Source of the DNA: Nitrospirota bacterium | GTDB taxonomy: Bacteria; Nitrospirota; UBA9217 | Reading direction: 5' to 3' | DNA: 6,611 nucleotides | Assembly (NCBI GenBank): GCA_017885365.1 | Contig: JAFNGD010000052.1 | Location: 1-6,611, forward strand | Part shown: positions 5,389 through 6,611 of the stretch, one piece after another | Layout of the letters: the number at the start of each line of letters is the position of its first letter | How positions within the stretch are numbered: position 1 is the stretch's first letter | Program-made: the position numbers and the translations under genes | Notes under the pieces: model-generated | The model's input: the letters and a program-made list of their open reading frames with translations, nothing else | Databases searched by the model: none | What the model was told of the DNA's origin: nothing

Positions 5389-6570
5389 TTATTGGAACGC
5401 TGCGTCAGCTCTCGCACCTAGTTCGCCCAATAGTTCAGCGATCGCTTTAATTGCTTTGCTATTTAAACCTTTTGTTAAATCAGCGGCATTTGTGACCACA
5501 AATAACGCAGTATTCTTTTCGGCATTCACCACCATCTCTGCGTACCACCAAGTATTGCTCCCATTATGCCATATGAATTGATCACCAACTACCCAGCCAA
5601 GTGCATAGTCAGAATTAGGAAAGGGCGTGTAGAGTTTCTTAAATTCCTGACCATCCAGGAACCCATCTACCGACGCACCTCTCAGTCCTTTTAAATGCAA
5701 GCCGATATAAGCAGCCATGTCATCCAGGGAGACGTGTACGGTGCCAGCCGGACCAAGAACGGGCGCATTATCGGCTGTCTGAACCGAAGGGTCTACAGGC
5801 AACCAACTATTACCATTCGATCTATGACCAACTGGCTGAGCCAGACTTCCTTGGGTGTCCGGAGCACCGAATCCGGATCGTGTCATTAAGAGAGGATTGA
5901 ATAACTTGGTCTGCATAAGTGTTTCCCAGTTGCTTCCCGTGACCCTTTCAAGCATTGCTCCCGCAATTATATAACCGATATTGTTATACTCATAAACGCC
6001 ACGTGTCGCTGTCGATGAGAGCACAAGCACTTTTTCAACTAATTCTTGTCGCTGTACACGTAGCTCTCTTTGGTCGGTGTAATATGAATTATAGTAAGGT
6101 ATGGAGGATATTTGATTTGGCAAACCTGATGTATGTGACAACAACTCATCAAGTCGAACATCCTGATACTCAGATCGCATGACGCCGACAAGTTCAGGAT
6201 AAACACTCGCTATTGTCGAATTCCAGCTAATAACGCCTTCCTTCACCAGGAGAGCTGCGACCAAAGATGTCATTGATTTGGTACACGACCCGATATGCCA
6301 TTGATCGTCCACGGTTACCTGGAGATCGAATGCTATCGAGCGTTTACCTATCGCACTTTTTTCTATGATCTGGCCATCATGAACCATTATCGCCGCGATT
6401 GCTGGAAGCCCATTTTGCTCCCTGATATAATCCACGATCAAGTCAAGCCGGCCATCGCCTGCGACTCCAGTTTCGGGTCGGGTTGGTACCGTTGAATCGC
6501 TTGATTTGTTGCAACTGAAGAACACAAAACTTATCATAACTATGGCGAGTATTCGTAGTAATATTTTCAT
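5389..6570 (-). CDS. Serine hydrolase lipoprotein, class C beta-lactamase/penicillin-binding fold
   Basis: A 393-residue exported protein with the class C beta-lactamase-like (Beta-lactamase, PF00144 type) fold. Seen motifs: nucleophile motif SxxK at 95-98 (S-C-T-K within WHIGSCTKSMTS), YxN at 195-197 (YNN within YEYNNIGY), the family HTSGLP stretch at 146-151, and an HNG triad at 335-337 in place of KTG, as is common in this family's esterases and peptidases. The N-terminus (Lys2, Arg6, hydrophobic core about 7-18, then FSC) with Cys20 followed by NKSSDS and a Ser/Thr/Pro-rich linker points to a lipoprotein at the periplasmic face; the lipobox is loose. The ATG at 6570 follows GGAGAGAG within 4-11 nt. 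Substrate could be a peptide, ester or cell-wall fragment; a true beta-lactamase role is not supported by sequence alone. The gene is more AT-rich than the exporter genes, with many A/T-ending codons, which suggests a different origin. Confidence 0.92.
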   Translation of the reverse strand: MKILLRILAIVMISFVFFSCNKSSDSTVPTRPETGVAGDGRLDLIVDYIREQNGLPAIAAIMVHDGQIIEKSAIGKRSIAFDLQVTVDDQWHIGSCTKSMTSLVAALLVKEGVISWNSTIASVYPELVGVMRSEYQDVRLDELLSHTSGLPNQISSIPYYNSYYTDQRELRVQRQELVEKVLVLSSTATRGVYEYNNIGYIIAGAMLERVTGSNWETLMQTKLFNPLLMTRSGFGAPDTQGSLAQPVGHRSNGNSWLPVDPSVQTADNAPVLGPAGTVHVSLDDMAAYIGLHLKGLRGASVDGFLDGQEFKKLYTPFPNSDYALGWVVGDQFIWHNGSNTWWYAEMVVNAEKNTALFVVTNAADLTKGLNSKAIKAIAELLGELGARADAAFQ

Positions 6571-6611
6571 TTTACTCTCTCCATTATTATCTGTTCATTA
6601 TTACAAAGTAT

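Noticed and set aside
5389..6570. Calling the serine hydrolase an AmpC antibiotic-resistance beta-lactamase
   Set aside because: It has the fold and the SxxK and YxN motifs but HNG instead of KTG; the fold family is mostly esterases and peptidases, so resistance cannot be claimed.

Overview
The window looks like chromosomal DNA of a Gram-negative, diderm bacterium. This follows from a LolD/MacB-type ABC exporter, an outer-membrane beta-barrel protein with a signal peptide and a C-terminal phenylalanine, and at least one likely lipoprotein. The octamer-bounded intergenic repeats and a palindromic ATTCCCGC/GCGGGAAT hairpin are of a kind I associate with Nitrospirota and deltaproteobacterial (Desulfobacterota) genomes and metagenome bins. 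That placement is inference from memory; no marker gene is present. Base composition, judged by eye, falls from GC-rich on the left (exporter genes) to clearly more AT-rich on the right (serine hydrolase).

Left block (1-2276, minus strand): an ABC exporter pair. The ATPase (1605-2276) comes first in transcription order, followed by an FtsX/MacB-type permease (1-1241) that runs off the left edge and probably lacks only its last few residues. Between them lie 363 bp of non-coding repeat DNA: one roughly 204-bp element with inverted terminal octamers, a second partial copy of its right half, and a 64-bp array of eight 8-bp units that ends 4 bp short of the ATPase stop codon. The left end of the element carries a perfect TATAAT hexamer pointing at the permease.

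Middle block (2277-4197): a long non-coding stretch (2277-2864) with a palindromic hairpin repeat just upstream of the ATPase. It is followed on the plus strand by a probable two-gene operon: a membrane-anchored metallo-beta-lactamase-fold hydrolase of the RomA/NAPE-PLD-like group (2865-3974) and, 22 bp later, a 66-residue YgaP-like (DUF2892) membrane protein (3997-4197).

Right block (4198-6611): a 264-bp gap with a strong stem-loop, then two minus-strand genes: an outer-membrane beta-barrel protein of unknown function (4462-5145) and a class C beta-lactamase-fold serine hydrolase lipoprotein (5389-6570) with a terminator-like hairpin downstream. The 9-mer TTGGAACGC occurs three times here and brackets the beta-barrel gene in inverted orientation.

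The proteins suggest cell-envelope functions (export, periplasmic or membrane-surface hydrolysis, outer membrane), but nothing ties them into one pathway. I did not find a clear new multi-gene system. The most interesting signals are the repeat structures.
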